Shown one piece after another: positions 1 through 8,389 of a DNA stretch of 64,000 nt. Both the position numbers and the translations under genes were made by a program. Position 1 is the first letter of the stretch, and every line of letters starts with the position of its first letter. The notes below the pieces were generated by a model that had not been told where the DNA came from, made no database searches, and was given only the letters and a program-made list of their open reading frames with translations. This DNA is from Clostridium sp. AWRP. GTDB lineage: Bacteria; Bacillota; Clostridia; Clostridiales; Clostridiaceae. The stretch covers positions 1,674,001 through 1,738,000 of the forward strand of contig NZ_CP029758.2 in NCBI RefSeq assembly GCF_004006395.2, read 5' to 3'.

Positions 1-551
1 CCCAAAATGATTCCAGACGGCCCTATTACTTTATAATTGATGAAATAGACAGGGGAAATCTGAGTAAGATTTTTGGGGAAGCTATCATGCTTGTTGAGGC
101 TGATAAGAGGGGAGAAAATTATGCTATATCTCTACCTTATATTGAAAACTTATTTTATATACCAAGAAATGTTTATATTATAGGCACTATGAGTGCACGT
201 AAAGGCAGCAGCAGAGTGTTTGATTGTGGTCTTAGAAGACGTTTTGCTTTTATTGAAATTGAACCTGCATTTAGTAATTTAAATTTTAGAAGATATATAG
301 AAAATAAGAATGAAGAATTGGCAGACAGTATTATTGAAAAGTTTATAAAACTTAATGAAGATATTGAAAATGATCCTTCCTTAGGTGGGGATTTTCGTAT
401 AGGGCACAGCTATTTTTGTACGCCGAAGAATACATTAAGCAAAGAGGAATATAAAAGTATTATTCAATATGAAATTTTACCTCAGATTGCCGAATATTGG
501 ACTAATGAACCTTACAGAATAAAAAAGTGGATAAAAGAACTTATAAAGTAA
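1..551 (+). CDS. McrB-like AAA+ ATPase, C-terminal part (cut by window edge)
   Basis: The frame is open from base 3, so the gene begins upstream and about 182 C-terminal residues are seen. They carry a McrB-type Walker B segment (YYFIIDEIDRGNLSK) near the left edge, a sensor strand (NVYIIGTM) and the LRRRF arginine-finger region, then a helical lid. McrB proteins are nucleotide-driven motors that work with the McrC nuclease on modified DNA, but many relatives serve other defence or unknown roles. The usual NTADRS-like signature is replaced here by SARKGSSRVFD. A hairpin follows the stop directly and no mcrC is found downstream, so a partner would have to lie upstream. The family call is firm; the role is open. 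Confidence 0.85.
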   Translation, partial: QNDSRRPYYFIIDEIDRGNLSKIFGEAIMLVEADKRGENYAISLPYIENLFYIPRNVYIIGTMSARKGSSRVFDCGLRRRFAFIEIEPAFSNLNFRRYIENKNEELADSIIEKFIKLNEDIENDPSLGGDFRIGHSYFCTPKNTLSKEEYKSIIQYEILPQIAEYWTNEPYRIKKWIKELIK

Positions 552-558
552 TATAGGG

Positions 559-598
559 ACTATGAAGAAAGATTTTTAATCTAAACTTCATAGTTTTT
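559..598 (+). terminator. Rho-independent terminator after McrB-like gene
   Basis: A 9-bp perfect stem (ACTATGAAG at 559-567, CTTCATAGT at 586-594) is followed by a T-rich run. It starts 7 bases after the stop codon and separates the McrB-like gene from the MarR promoter. Confidence 0.8.
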
Positions 599-616
599 AT
601 ATTTTGCGAAAAATTA

Positions 617-675
617 TTGACATAATGTATAATTAAAATTATAATAGTTAGAAACCTTACAATTAGAAATCTAAC
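617..675 (+). promoter_or_regulatory. Consensus promoter with two MarR-type palindromes
   Basis: TTGACA at 617-622 and TATAAT at 640-645 are separated by exactly 17 bp, a full sigma-A consensus. Directly downstream lie GTTAGAAACCTTAC (647-660) and the palindrome TTAGAAATCTAA (663-674). The related GTTAGAAACCTAAC recurs before the ABC gene at 1152. I infer that the adjacent MarR protein binds these sites and represses its own operon. Confidence 0.8.
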
Positions 676-694
676 AAATAGCGGAGGTATGAAA

Positions 695-1138
695 ATGAAG
701 AATAAAACAGAAATGTACATTGGAAGAAAGATTAGTATACTTTCTAGGAGAATTCATAGAAGAATAGATAAAGAGGCATCACAGTATGGTATAACTGCTG
801 TTCAAGCTAGAATACTCGGTTTTATATATTGTAATTCCAATAAAAAAGATATATTTCAAAGGGATATAGAAGAAGAACTTGATATTAGACGTTCCTCAGT
901 AACCAGTGTACTCCAGCTAATGGAAAAAAACGGATACATTAGAAGGGTAAGTGTTTCTGAAGATGCAAGACTTAAGAAGATAATAATAACAGAAAAAGGT
1001 TTGGAAATTCAAAAAAAGGTATATGATTTCATTCTTGAAATGGAAGAATCTTTAAAGGATGAATTAAGTGATGAGGAGACAGACATATTAGTGGATTTAC
1101 TTGACAGATTGTCTGAAAAAATTGGGGATGGAATATAG
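695..1138 (+). CDS. MarR family transcriptional regulator
   Basis: A 147-residue winged-helix protein of MarR type. The DNA-binding part spans roughly residues 30-100 and includes the segment DIRRSSVTSVLQLMEKNGYI (recognition helix) and a wing with EDARLKKIIIT. I chose the ATG at 695 because the GGAGG at 683-687 is 7 bases upstream; the ATG at 689 would sit on top of the ribosome site. It heads an operon with two ABC exporter genes 45 bp downstream. Repeated GTTAG/CTAAC palindromes in its promoter and before the ABC genes suggest autoregulation and control of drug export. The ligand is unknown. Confidence 0.9.
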   Translation: MKNKTEMYIGRKISILSRRIHRRIDKEASQYGITAVQARILGFIYCNSNKKDIFQRDIEEELDIRRSSVTSVLQLMEKNGYIRRVSVSEDARLKKIIITEKGLEIQKKVYDFILEMEESLKDELSDEETDILVDLLDRLSEKIGDGI

Positions 1139-1151
1139 ATTCCTGATAGTA

Positions 1152-1165
1152 GTTAGAAACCTAAC
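1152..1165 (+). promoter_or_regulatory. Putative MarR operator before ABC genes
   Basis: GTTAGAAACCTAAC has perfect 5-bp arms (GTTAG/CTAAC) and matches the sites at 647-675. It lies between marR and the first ABC gene, just before the GGGGAGG ribosome site. Confidence 0.55.
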
Positions 1166-1183
1166 AAGGGGAGGAACAAGGGT

Positions 1184-2926
1184 ATGATAAGAAAGATATC
1201 AAGTTATATAGGTGAATTTAAAAGAGATTCTATTATAACACCTATATTTGTTGCTTTAGAAGCCATAATGGAGACGATTATTCCAATGTTGATGGCATTG
1301 ATAATTGATAATGGTGTGGGAAAAGGAGATATAAAATATGTATGTATTGTTGGGACTATAATGCTTATGGTGTCATTTGTGTCACTTACCTGTGGTGCAT
1401 TATCAGGAAAATATGCGGCTAAAGCATCTACTGGTTTTGCTAGAAACCTGCGAAGAGCAATGTACTATAATATTCAGAACTTTTCTTTTTCTAATATAGA
1501 TAAATATTCTACAGCTGGTCTTATAACTAGATTGACTACAGACATAACAAACGTTCAAAATGCATTTCAAATGATAATAAGAATGCTTGTTAGAGCACCG
1601 TTTATGCTAATTTTTGCTATGGCAATGAGTTTTTATATAAATGCAAAGTTAGCACTTGTATTCTTGGGTGCCATAATTTTTTTGGGAATTATATTGTATA
1701 TTATAATGACTAGAGTACATCCATATTTTGTGGAAGTTTTTAAAAAATACGATGATTTGAATGCTGGTGTACAAGAAAATTTAACTGCCATAAGGACTGT
1801 AAAAGCTTATGTAAGAGAAGAGCATGAAAAAAGCAAGTTTTATAAAGCGTCTGAAACTTTGTATAAGTACTTTATAAGGGCTGAGAAATTAATAATAATT
1901 AATGCTCCTGCAATGCAGTTTGCAGTGTATACGTGTATTTTGCTTTTGTCGTGGCTTGGAGCAAAAATGATTGTTTCAAAATCCATGACAACGGGAGAAC
2001 TTATGAGCCTATTTACTTATACTGTTAATATATTAATGAGTCTTATGATTATTTCAATGGTATTTGTAATGGTAATTATGGCCAAGTCATCTGCTGAAAG
2101 AATTGTTGAGGTTTTGAACGAAAAAAGTGATTTAGCAGATCCAGAGGAACCAATTTTTAAAGTAAAAGATGGCTCAATATTCTTTAACAAAGTTGGTTTT
2201 AGTTATAATAAAAATATGGACAATCTAGTTTTGGAAAATGTAAACTTGAAAATTAATTCGGGTGAAACAATAGGTATTATAGGAGGAACAGGAAGTGGAA
2301 AATCTACTTTAGTTCAACTTATTCCAAGACTATATGATACTACATGTGGAACTGTTGAAGTTGGTGGAGTTGATGTTAGAAAATATGACATAGAGACTCT
2401 TAGGGATGAAGTTTCAATGGTGCTGCAAAAGAATGTACTGTTTTCCGGGACAATAAATCAAAATTTGAAATGGGGAAATAAAAATGCTTCTGATGAAGAA
2501 ATAGTTGCTGCATGTAGACAAGCTCAAGCTGATGAATTTATAGAAAAGTTTCCTGATAAGTATGATACTTTTATTGAAGAGGGTGGTTCGAATGTATCAG
2601 GTGGGCAAAAACAAAGATTATGCATTGCAAGGGCTCTGCTAAAAAAACCAAAAATATTAATTTTAGATGATTCTACTAGTGCAGTAGATACTAAAACTGA
2701 TGCTCTTATTAGAAAAGCATTTGTAGAAGCAATACCAGATACTACAAAAATTATTATTGCACAGCGTGTCTCTTCAGTTCAGGATGCAGATAGAATTATT
2801 GTATTAAATGATGGAAAAATAGATGGCTTTGGAACTCATGAGGAGTTACTAAAGACAAATGAGATATACCATGAAGTTTATGAATCTCAAGTGAAAGGGG
2901 ACGATGATGACAATGGGTCAAAATAA
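1184..2926 (+). CDS. ABC exporter half-transporter, degenerate-site subunit
   Basis: A 580-residue half-transporter with an N-terminal six-helix membrane domain (about residues 15-310) and a C-terminal ATPase. Walker A is GGTGSGKST (about 367-375), the signature VSGGQKQR (471-478), and Walker B ILILDD (491-496). Two catalytic residues differ from consensus: the Walker B glutamate is Asp496, and the switch histidine is Gln527 in IIIAQRVSS. This is the pattern of the degenerate subunit in heterodimeric multidrug exporters such as TM287/288 and BmrC/BmrD. The stop overlaps the next ABC gene by 23 bp, fitting a stable heterodimer. The operators suggest control by the preceding MarR. Likely function: efflux of drugs or toxic compounds across the membrane. 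Confidence 0.92.
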   Translation: MIRKISSYIGEFKRDSIITPIFVALEAIMETIIPMLMALIIDNGVGKGDIKYVCIVGTIMLMVSFVSLTCGALSGKYAAKASTGFARNLRRAMYYNIQNFSFSNIDKYSTAGLITRLTTDITNVQNAFQMIIRMLVRAPFMLIFAMAMSFYINAKLALVFLGAIIFLGIILYIIMTRVHPYFVEVFKKYDDLNAGVQENLTAIRTVKAYVREEHEKSKFYKASETLYKYFIRAEKLIIINAPAMQFAVYTCILLLSWLGAKMIVSKSMTTGELMSLFTYTVNILMSLMIISMVFVMVIMAKSSAERIVEVLNEKSDLADPEEPIFKVKDGSIFFNKVGFSYNKNMDNLVLENVNLKINSGETIGIIGGTGSGKSTLVQLIPRLYDTTCGTVEVGGVDVRKYDIETLRDEVSMVLQKNVLFSGTINQNLKWGNKNASDEEIVAACRQAQADEFIEKFPDKYDTFIEEGGSNVSGGQKQRLCIARALLKKPKILILDDSTSAVDTKTDALIRKAFVEAIPDTTKIIIAQRVSSVQDADRIIVLNDGKIDGFGTHEELLKTNEIYHEVYESQVKGDDDDNGSK

Positions 2927-4835
2927 TAATATTAAACCCAGGCAAATGGGCAGACATCGTGGATATGTAAAGCCTAGCAAAAATTCTTTAAAAACATTAA
3001 AAAGATTATTAGCTTATGTTATTAAGGAATATAAGTTTTTATTCCTTATTGTATTAGTAGGTATTACCATAAGTTCTCTTGCTAATGTTGTTGGTACATT
3101 ATTTTTGAGAAACTTAATTGACGATTATATAACACCTCTTTTACAAAGATCAAATCCTAATTTTGGACCGCTTTTAAAAATGATAACTACTATGGCAGTA
3201 ATTTATTATGTTGGAGTTGTGTCAACATATGTATACAGTCGTGTGATGATTATAATTTCCGAAGGATCTCTTAAAAGAATAAGAGATGACATATTTTCTC
3301 ATATGGAAAGCCTATCTATTAGTTTCTTTGATACACATTCTCATGGAAATTTGATGAGTATTTATACAAACGATACAGATACTTTAAGGCAGATGATTAG
3401 TCAGAGTATTCCACAGATATTAGCAGCAATTATTACTGTTGTCAGTACTTTTATCTCAATGGTATATTTAAGTTTTCCACTGGCTATAGTTGAAATTTTA
3501 ATTGTAATTTTAATGATTTATGTTATCAAAAATATTGGGGGAAAAAGTGGAAAGTATTTCGGACTTCAACAAAAAGATTTAGGTATGGTAAATGGATATA
3601 TAGAAGAAATGATAAATGGCCAGAAGGTTGTTAAAGTCTTTTGTCATGAAGAAGATGCAAAAATTGATTTTGATAAGTTGAATAACGAGCTTTATCACAG
3701 TTCAAATAATGCAAATAAGTATGCCAATATTTTAATGCCTATTATGGGTAACATTGGTTATATCAATTATGTATTTGTTGCTATTTTTGGTTCTATTTTA
3801 GCTATTAGTGGATTTGGCGGATTTACTCTTGGAGGAATTGCAGCGTTTTTACAATTGACGAGAACATTTAGTGCTACAATTAATCAAATGTCTCAGCAGT
3901 TTAATTTTGTTATAATGGCACTAGCAGGAGCTGAACGTATATTCAGACTTCTTGATGAAAAGCCAGAAGCGGATGAAGGCTATGTATCCTTGGTTAATGC
4001 AAAAGAAAATGAAAAAGGAGAATTAGTAGAAACTGAAAAACATACAGGAATTTGGGCATGGAAACATCCCCATCATGACGGCACGCTTACTTATACGAAA
4101 CTTCTTGGAGAGGTAGTATTTGATGATGTGGATTTTGGATATACTGATGAGAAAGTTATACTGCATAATATAAAGCTTTATGCAAAACCGGGACAAAAAG
4201 TAGCCTTTGTAGGTGCTACGGGTGCAGGAAAGACTACTATTACTAATTTAATTAACCGTTTCTATGATATTCAGGATGGGAAAATTAGATATGATGGCAT
4301 TAATATTAACAAAATCAAGAAGGATGATTTAAGAAGATCTCTTGGAATTGTACTGCAGGATCCTCATCTGTTTACAGGAACAGTTGCAGATAACATTAGG
4401 TATGGAAAATTAGATGCATCACAGGAAGAAGTAATTGCAGCATCAAAGCTTGCAAATGCAGATGGATTTATAAAACATTTACCAAATGGATATGATACTG
4501 TTATTACTGGAGATGGTGGAAACCTGTCACAAGGACAAAGGCAGCTATTAACTATTGCTAGAGCTGCTATTGCAGATCCACCGGTTTTAATACTTGATGA
4601 AGCTACATCCAGCATTGATACAAGAACAGAAGCTATTGTTCAAGAGGGAATGGATAAGCTTATGAAAGGAAGGACGGTATTTGTAATTGCTCACAGGCTT
4701 TCAACGGTTAAAAACTCAGATGTAATTATGGTGCTGGAACAAGGCAGAATCATTGAAAGAGGAAGTCACCATGATTTGATTGAGCAAAGAGGGAAATATT
4801 ATCAGTTGTATACAGGAGCCTTTGAACTGTCATAA
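2904..4835 (+). CDS. ABC exporter half-transporter, catalytic subunit
   Basis: A 643-residue partner of the preceding gene, starting inside it at ATGATG. It has six predicted membrane helices and an insertion of about 40 residues between the membrane domain and the ATPase (region of GIWAWKHPHHDG), as in BmrD/YheH-type proteins. The ATPase has Walker A GATGAGKTT, signature LSQGQRQ, Walker B ILDEATSSID with a canonical glutamate, and switch histidine in VIAHRLST. It therefore supplies the hydrolytic residues missing from its partner, while its LSQGQ signature would face the degenerate site. Together they should form one asymmetric multidrug exporter. Confidence 0.92.
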   Translation: MMTMGQNNNIKPRQMGRHRGYVKPSKNSLKTLKRLLAYVIKEYKFLFLIVLVGITISSLANVVGTLFLRNLIDDYITPLLQRSNPNFGPLLKMITTMAVIYYVGVVSTYVYSRVMIIISEGSLKRIRDDIFSHMESLSISFFDTHSHGNLMSIYTNDTDTLRQMISQSIPQILAAIITVVSTFISMVYLSFPLAIVEILIVILMIYVIKNIGGKSGKYFGLQQKDLGMVNGYIEEMINGQKVVKVFCHEEDAKIDFDKLNNELYHSSNNANKYANILMPIMGNIGYINYVFVAIFGSILAISGFGGFTLGGIAAFLQLTRTFSATINQMSQQFNFVIMALAGAERIFRLLDEKPEADEGYVSLVNAKENEKGELVETEKHTGIWAWKHPHHDGTLTYTKLLGEVVFDDVDFGYTDEKVILHNIKLYAKPGQKVAFVGATGAGKTTITNLINRFYDIQDGKIRYDGININKIKKDDLRRSLGIVLQDPHLFTGTVADNIRYGKLDASQEEVIAASKLANADGFIKHLPNGYDTVITGDGGNLSQGQRQLLTIARAAIADPPVLILDEATSSIDTRTEAIVQEGMDKLMKGRTVFVIAHRLSTVKNSDVIMVLEQGRIIERGSHHDLIEQRGKYYQLYTGAFELS

Positions 4836-4888
4836 TTTTTAAACAAAGAGTAAATTTATATTGTGTATGTTTTTTATAATCTTCAGCT

Positions 4889-4927
4889 CGTTAAATATTT
4901 TGATAAGACTAATCAAAATATTTAACG
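4889..4927 (+). terminator. Perfect 16-bp hairpin after ABC operon
   Basis: The arms at 4889-4904 and 4912-4927 are perfect 16-bp complements around a 7-base loop. No long T-run follows, so it may be a terminator with a weak tail or an mRNA-stabilising 3' hairpin. The rest of the gap up to 5156 is AT-rich, and I see nothing more in it than a possible promoter for the next gene. Confidence 0.6.
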
Positions 4928-5156
4928 AACTTTACTTATACACTTCTGAAGGAAATAGTAATTTACTTGCAAAATATAATAGGAGTTGATGAATAAAATT
5001 ATACTAGATTTGCTGGTAGATTTGGATTTATTTGTAGTAAAAAGTAAATATATTGCAAGTTAATTCATAAAAGTATATAATTACTTCTATGATATATTTA
5101 AATATAAAAATTTCATGAAGTTAAATAAATGATATGGAGATATAATTAATTATTAT

Positions 5157-5873
5157 TTGGAGGTGATTGATATTTCTTTTAGACCTGTATCTAGTAAAAA
5201 ACTATATTTACAAATTTATAATCAAATTCTTTCAGAAATTCAATCAGGTTCGTTTAAAGTGGGCGATAAATTACCAACTGAAAGAGAATTATGTGCACAG
5301 TTCCAAGTGAGTCGCGCGCCTATTAGACAAGCACTTAGTGCATTGGAATTAAATGGAATTATATATTCCCGTCAGGGAGAGGGAGTTTATGTTAAAAGTA
5401 TTCAATTATTAAATGATGATTCTAAATCGAAGGCATTAGTGGAAGCTGCATCACCTGAAGACATTGTAGAAGCAAGAATGTCTATAGAGCCGTTTGTTGC
5501 AAAATATGCTGCTATGAGAGCTACAGATGAAGATATTAAAAAGATAGATCTGACTTTAGGTAAAATGGAAAAGGAAACAGCTGAAGGCATATTTTTGTCA
5601 GAAACAGATGATGAATTGCATAATGACATAGCAAGAGCTTCTCATAATGATCTATTTATAAAATTTATGATGGATATAAGTGTTTCAAAACAGCAGCAGG
5701 GTTTGTGGAAATTTATTCAAGATAAAACGTTTAATCGTCCTGAATATAGAGATGCTAATTTTAATGAGCATAAATCTATTATAGAGTCGATTAGAGATCA
5801 TAATGCCAAAGAAGCTATGAAGAGAATGAATAATCATATGAAGAATTTGTATGATAGGTATTGGAGAGAGTAA
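5157..5873 (+). CDS. GntR family regulator, FadR/FCD subfamily
   Basis: About 238 residues. The N-terminal GntR winged helix (about 10-75) includes GDKLPTERELCAQFQVSR and a wing ending RQGEGVYV; the C-terminal helical FCD ligand-binding domain runs from about residue 85 to the end. The start is unusual. No in-frame ATG exists between the upstream stop at 5130 and the HTH. The TTG at 5157 and GTG at 5163 overlap the GGAGGTG ribosome site, and the first well-spaced codon is an ATT at 5172. FCD regulators usually control organic-acid or sugar-acid use, and the decayed transporter just downstream fits that. The ligand is unknown. Confidence 0.88.
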   Translation: MEVIDISFRPVSSKKLYLQIYNQILSEIQSGSFKVGDKLPTERELCAQFQVSRAPIRQALSALELNGIIYSRQGEGVYVKSIQLLNDDSKSKALVEAASPEDIVEARMSIEPFVAKYAAMRATDEDIKKIDLTLGKMEKETAEGIFLSETDDELHNDIARASHNDLFIKFMMDISVSKQQQGLWKFIQDKTFNRPEYRDANFNEHKSIIESIRDHNAKEAMKRMNNHMKNLYDRYWRE

Positions 5874-5894
5874 AATCGATATTTATATAATTTA

Positions 5895-5926
5895 AAGGCA
5901 GCTAATAAGAAGCTGTCTTAATTTAT
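5895..5926 (+). terminator. Terminator after GntR gene
   Basis: A 9-bp stem (AAGGCAGCT at 5895-5903, AGCTGTCTT at 5911-5919, one G-U pair) around a 7-base loop is followed by a T-rich stretch. Confidence 0.6.
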
Positions 5927-6014
5927 TCCCAATTTTCACATTTGAGTTTTCTGTTTAGAATAAATTTTCAAAAAAATCTATAAATTTTTAAAATTTATAT
6001 TGATAAGTACTTAG

Positions 6015-6415
6015 GTTGGTGCTAGAAGGTGGATTTGTAGAATAATGCTTTCCTGGGGAATTGTTTCTTCCTTGATGATTTTTGTTAAAACACCTGTACA
6101 ATTTTATATAGTACGATTTGCTTTAGGCATGGTCTTTCTGGATGGCAGTGGCTAATAAAAGTTACAACAGAAGAAAAGCTTAAGAAAGAGGAAACAAAAC
6201 GATATACTTTTTTACAGGCATTAGGTGACCGTGACGTCTTGGTGTTATCCCTAGGATATTTTTGCTGAATTTTTGAACCATATGCGGTAGGATATATTAA
6301 AGGAGCGACACAATCTTATAATGCTAGTATGTGGCTTTTGGCAATTAGTGCTTTTATAGTTACCTTTATGATAAAGCAGTCAGGAAAAGCACAGGATGAA
6401 AAAGATATAGTGTAA
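6015..6415 (+). pseudogene. Decayed MFS transporter (anion:cation symporter family)
   Basis: Pieces of one MFS protein can be read in order with stops and large gaps. GARRWICRIMLSWG, SSLMIFVKTPVQFYIVRF and ALGM (6018-6120) match the helix 2-3 region of the ACS/tartrate-hexuronate family. Then come YTFLQALGDRDVLVLSLGYF and a C-terminal membrane stretch ending at the stop at 6413. The middle of the protein is missing and internal TAA and TGA stops interrupt it. It sits just after an FCD-type GntR gene, so it was probably that regulator's target. It is not functional as read. The rest of the 5874-6580 gap holds only a terminator and AT-rich promoter sequence. Confidence 0.75.
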
Positions 6416-6580
6416 TATGTCTGTATATAAAAATTTATAAAGTATAAATTACTTATTTGAAAATAAATAGTAATATGTTATAATAATCATTGACTAGTAA
6501 AATAAAAATATCCAATATTACTATATCATAAAATGAATTTTATGTCAAGCACTTTATTTCTATTTCTAGGAGGGAAAATG

Positions 6581-7054
6581 ATGAATTTACCTGAAATATT
6601 TAATTCACTTAGTAAGTTACAGGAATCAAACAGTATAAATGAAATTTCTAAATTAAATGATGACCTTAAAACACACAATCTTGCTCTTAGTGCTAAAGAT
6701 GCAAAAGATATAATAAAGACCAGAAAAAGTGTATTAAAAGCTCAAGGAAGGATTGAGTTAAATTTAGATGTGATGAAATCTATTATAAAGGAGCTTGGAA
6801 AATCTTCTTATGTAAATCAGGACAATTTAGTTGAAACGATTAGTGATATGTATGAAGTATTTCATTATGTGAAAAATTCTACGTCAGATTTTTTATGTGA
6901 TGATGAAATATTAAAAACTATAATGTTTTTTTACAATACAGTTTATGGGGGTTCAATGGAACTTATAAAAGGCAAAGGTATTTCTAAAATTGTAGATAAT
7001 TTTAGAAATGGTAAAGATATTGATGACATAAAGAAAGAGGAGGGCAATGAATAG
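6581..7054 (+). CDS. Unknown helical protein, first of a translationally coupled pair
   Basis: I do not recognise a function. The protein has about 157 residues, is highly charged and predicted all-helical, with no signal peptide or membrane segment. The ATG at 6581 was chosen because AGGAGGG (6568-6574) lies the right distance upstream; an adjacent ATG at 6578 is possible. Its TAG stop shares a base with the GTG start of the next gene, so the two are translationally coupled and probably act together. From memory, clostridia carry a paired DUF6323/DUF6179 family with this arrangement; I could not verify the match. Confidence 0.75.
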   Translation: MNLPEIFNSLSKLQESNSINEISKLNDDLKTHNLALSAKDAKDIIKTRKSVLKAQGRIELNLDVMKSIIKELGKSSYVNQDNLVETISDMYEVFHYVKNSTSDFLCDDEILKTIMFFYNTVYGGSMELIKGKGISKIVDNFRNGKDIDDIKKEEGNE

Positions 7055-8364
7055 TGAAAGAATTTATTAAAAGTAGAAACACAGATGCACTATATATTTT
7101 CCAAAATCTAATAGTAAGATACACAAAAGGTAAAAGCGGTTCCATAAAAGAGGATACAGCAGTTCGTATTTTGAATTCAATTTACTATGCAATAAATGCC
7201 TACATTAAAGGTTCGACAAATTCCAGTAAAGGATTTTCTTTGATGGTTCAAGATGATATAGTTAAAATGTATGAAAGTGGACTTGAAATCCTTAAAAAAT
7301 CTGTGTTAGAGTGCAAAGAACTTTATGGAGAAGTAAAAGAAAACAAACTTCATATTCCAAATGAAATATATAACTATACGATAGATACTGCGTTGACTTG
7401 CTTCTTTGAAAGCTATGATATAATTTTTGCAGCACAGGATGTAACATGTACTATGGATTATCCCCTTGTATTTGATAATATGAATATAAAAGGCATTTAT
7501 TATATAAAACAATATCTTGAAAAATTGAAGATTGAAACTGAATTTTGTAATTTTTTTATGCAGAAAGATATTAGAAAATTACTTAGAGATTATGGTAAAA
7601 AGTATAAAATAAATATTATAAAAGCCCCAATAAATGTCTTTGAAATACTTATTAATCAGTCTGTTTTTGTAGTTTTATCAGAAAGTAGTAAAGAAAAACT
7701 TACAATATCAATGGATGAATTTAAAAGAATAAGTGAAAGGCTTTTAGGAAAAAGCAAAGAGGAGATATCTTTAATTGTAAACAGAGCTTTTAGTAAAATT
7801 ATTTCTAAGTTTAATATTAAGAACTTGAAACTTATAGTCTATATAAAAAAGTATGAGAATTCATTTAAAACTAGGTTTTTGATTTCCTGCAGTAGCGGTA
7901 ATCTTTATAATATGGTTGTTATAGATAAAGAAGATAATGAAGAAAATTATGTTGCCTTTAAAAAAGGCAGGAAAATGGATAACTATGCATTTAGTTGTGT
8001 TGTGGATGAGATTACAAAATGCGAAAATGTTAAAGACAAGCTTGAAATTATAAGTGAAAATGTACATTCTCTTGAAGATTACATGGATATTTTGAATTTG
8101 GAGTGTTTATTTGGTGATGAATATAAAGAGGCGTTTCAATCACTGGATGATATGTCTCTTGCTGTACTTGGTAAAAATGTATTTTATGATGATTTGAGGT
8201 GTAATTCTTTTAGTATCTCTACAGAAAGGCTGCTTTTATATAATGATACTTTGGAATATGAATGGCAGAAGTATTACATTGATTTTTTACTAGAACTAAA
8301 AGAAGAAAGAATAAAAGTCATAGAAAAGACAATTATGGATATTGATGCGGAAGAAGAACTGTAA
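7054..8364 (+). CDS. Unknown protein, second of the coupled pair
   Basis: A 436-residue protein starting at a GTG that overlaps the stop of the preceding gene. It is acidic and lysine-rich, predicted mostly helical and cytoplasmic, without a signal peptide, membrane segment or known catalytic motif that I can see. It ends in an acidic tail (DIDAEEEL). A WYL regulator follows after 25 bp and may belong to the same transcript. It may correspond to the DUF6179 family (unverified). I cannot assign a function. Confidence 0.75.
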   Translation: MKEFIKSRNTDALYIFQNLIVRYTKGKSGSIKEDTAVRILNSIYYAINAYIKGSTNSSKGFSLMVQDDIVKMYESGLEILKKSVLECKELYGEVKENKLHIPNEIYNYTIDTALTCFFESYDIIFAAQDVTCTMDYPLVFDNMNIKGIYYIKQYLEKLKIETEFCNFFMQKDIRKLLRDYGKKYKINIIKAPINVFEILINQSVFVVLSESSKEKLTISMDEFKRISERLLGKSKEEISLIVNRAFSKIISKFNIKNLKLIVYIKKYENSFKTRFLISCSSGNLYNMVVIDKEDNEENYVAFKKGRKMDNYAFSCVVDEITKCENVKDKLEIISENVHSLEDYMDILNLECLFGDEYKEAFQSLDDMSLAVLGKNVFYDDLRCNSFSISTERLLLYNDTLEYEWQKYYIDFLLELKEERIKVIEKTIMDIDAEEEL

Positions 8365-8389
8365 TTAAAATGTATGGAGGATTTTAGTT

